This document shows, in pieces, positions 62,501-64,000 of a stretch of 64,000 bases of DNA; the first letter of the stretch is position 1, and each line of letters begins with the position of its first letter. The stretch is taken from assembly GCF_949628215.1 (NCBI RefSeq), contig NC_134276.1:218198610-218262609 (forward strand), given 5' to 3'. A program made the translations under genes and the position numbers. The stretch is from Phalacrocorax aristotelis. Its lineage: Eukaryota > Chordata > Aves > Suliformes > Phalacrocoracidae. A model generated the notes under the pieces. That model was not told the origin of the DNA. It made no database searches and worked only from the letters and a program-made list of their open reading frames with translations.

Positions 62501-64000
62501 CACCTTTCTGGCACTGTTCTTTTTTCCTTCTGAACTCTTGGTGAGGTCCTGGGCACTAAACCAGCCCACAGCCTGCGCTGTTTACTGCCTCACTGGGTTT
62601 GTCCTGCCCGCTTGGCACCCGAGGCTGGCACGCCAAGGGCTTAGGCGAGCAGTGGTGCTCGTCCAAGGGAAGAGACGTGGCAGTGTGAATTAGAGATTGG
62701 CTTGAGCTGTTGTAGAGCTGTAATTCAGAAGCGCTCGTTGTAGCTGAAGCAAATAACTGATACAGGATTACATTTTCTGATGTGCCTTTTTCCTCTTGCT
62801 GTGACAAATGTAAGGCTTTGTGTGTGCTATTGAACAAATAGGTGGGAGCCACTGACAGCCCTGGTTTTTTTTGCAACTGATGGCAGAGGTGAGAATCGAG
62901 GTGAAGAGACCCTGACCGCTGCTGGCAGCAAGGCCTGAAGTGTGGAAAATGTGTGAGAGATTATGGTGACATGTACAGAAGCTTCAATACTTCTAGGTTT
63001 TATTGGGATTACTTCTAGACTGCCTAGTGCGCACGCTCTTAAAACTGCATGTTTTCATTGAAATAGATTCTTTTTGTGCCTTGAGTCAGGAGCACGGTAA
63101 GTTTTAGGTAGTATTTTTATGCATGTGTGCCTTCTAGAAGTAGATGTTGTCAGCCTTGGGTTCCGTGTGGTTGTTATTTCTTTTTCTAGCAAGGAATTTT
63201 GTACGGTGTGGTGACAGTCTTTGTCCTGTCCCCATGGCCTGTGCATAGGTGTTTGTCACAGTGTACCTGAGGAGTTTAGCAAGCTTGGGTTTTAGCACCG
63301 CAGGTATGAACAAGTGTTAGTTTTTAATACGTTGTAGATTTTGTACATTAAAACTAAAAATTTAAATTCTTAAGTACAATTAGTTTAATCTGCTTGCTTT
63401 TCCTTACCGCTCTACCGCTGCGTGCATACCTGGTGCAATGCTCATGACTACTTAACTGTGGTCTGGGGTTGGTTGTAGCTGTACCTGGACTCCCTTCGGT
63501 CTGCCTGAGAAGCAGCAACGGGGAGCACGAGGGGAAGGAGGCAGGCCGCTCTGCAGCAGGAGCAGCAGCCAACGGGTTCCCATCGTGGAGCTTTGCAGTA
63601 GTTGAACAAATGTTGGCCTCGGATTATGTTGCTGAAGTGCAGAGCTCATTTGTTGTTTTGTTTTATCTGTTGACTTTAAATCAACTTTTGGTCAGAATAG
63701 AGTAGCAGATGACTTATGGTTTTCTGGAACAAGAGCTTGGATAAACCAGGGTGATTCTCAAGGGTGTCTTGTGCCTTTTTCGATATGAGCTGGGTCTGGG
63801 GTGATGGCCTTCTGTCTCTTTTCTCCAGTGTTCACAGGAGGAAGACTTTCAGGTGTGCCTGCAGACTTCGTCATGGATGACTTGAGAAGTTATAGTGTGC
63901 TCTGACTTTTGGAGGGTGTTCGCTTAACTCTCCTGGAAAGTTGGGCCTTTTTCAGGCAACTTAAGTTGTGCAGTCAAAAAAATCTTGATAACCCAAATGA

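Larger units (their letters stand above)
49035..64000 (+). other. Putative PPP6R2 intron 2, continuing past the window
   Basis: About 15 kb with no supported coding exon. It holds four CR1 copies (51655, 53952, 58138, 58725), all in + orientation, and AT-rich unique sequence. Further noncoding exons cannot be excluded. Confidence 0.4.

Noticed and set aside
49035-64000. Search for the first PPP6R2 coding exon (MFWKFDLN...)
   Set aside because: No matching sequence was seen on the + strand up to the right edge, so PPP6R2 is named only from synteny and its coding part must lie outside the window.
1-64000. Endogenous retrovirus or other LTR element
   Set aside because: No paired long terminal repeats, primer-binding site or recognisable gag, pol or env segment was seen. 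All interspersed repeats identified are CR1 LINEs.
1-64000. CRISPR arrays, tRNA or rRNA genes, bacterial operons
   Set aside because: No regularly spaced short repeats, no cloverleaf with box A and box B sequences, and no rRNA-like sequence was noticed. Gene structure is spliced eukaryotic throughout.

Overview
The window is vertebrate nuclear DNA, almost certainly from a bird. It holds at least nine 3'-anchored CR1 LINE copies with the avian tail (a 'gatgatcctagaggtc' block followed by 'gattctatga' repeats). Introns are short to moderate, a GC-rich gene-dense block (about 1-7 kb) passes into AT-richer intronic DNA, and promoters are CpG islands. There are no prokaryotic genes, tRNAs, rRNAs or CRISPR arrays. 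No LTR element could be recognised.

Three host genes account for most of the window. (1) About 1.4-6.95 kb, + strand: a complete 12-exon gene for a 364-residue seven-transmembrane GPCR-like protein related to TMEM116. (2) 12.3-35.9 kb, - strand: a complete 20-exon DENND6B gene, 575 residues, a DENN-domain Rab guanine nucleotide exchange factor, with an intact frame across every splice junction. (3) From about 42.8 kb to beyond the right edge, + strand: a CpG-island promoter with two apparently noncoding 5' exons and long introns. From its place beside DENND6B in divergent orientation, as in mammals, this is probably the 5' part of PPP6R2. No PPP6R2 coding exon was found, so that name rests on synteny alone.

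The TMEM116-like gene and DENND6B are tail to tail. DENND6B and the putative PPP6R2 are head to head, about 7 kb apart, each with its own CpG island. Minisatellites lie in or next to both islands: a unit of about 36 bp directly inside DENND6B intron 1, and a degenerate unit of about 115-145 bp upstream of the putative PPP6R2 start.

The stretch least explained by these genes is DENND6B intron 1 (28.8-35.75 kb). At 31.8-32.1 kb it holds a separate CpG-rich island with an RFX X-box-like site. On the strand opposite DENND6B, this is followed by several open reading segments bounded by plausible splice sites, some of them phase-compatible. It could be an undescribed nested antisense gene, a noncoding antisense RNA, or chance; RNA evidence would decide. 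Other points of note are two GC-AG introns, a pentanucleotide repeat that forms the polypyrimidine tract of a DENND6B exon, three closely matching CR1 copies in mixed orientation around DENND6B, an orphan CpG-rich element near 40 kb, and a 5'-UTR exon with a start-start-stop-start arrangement.
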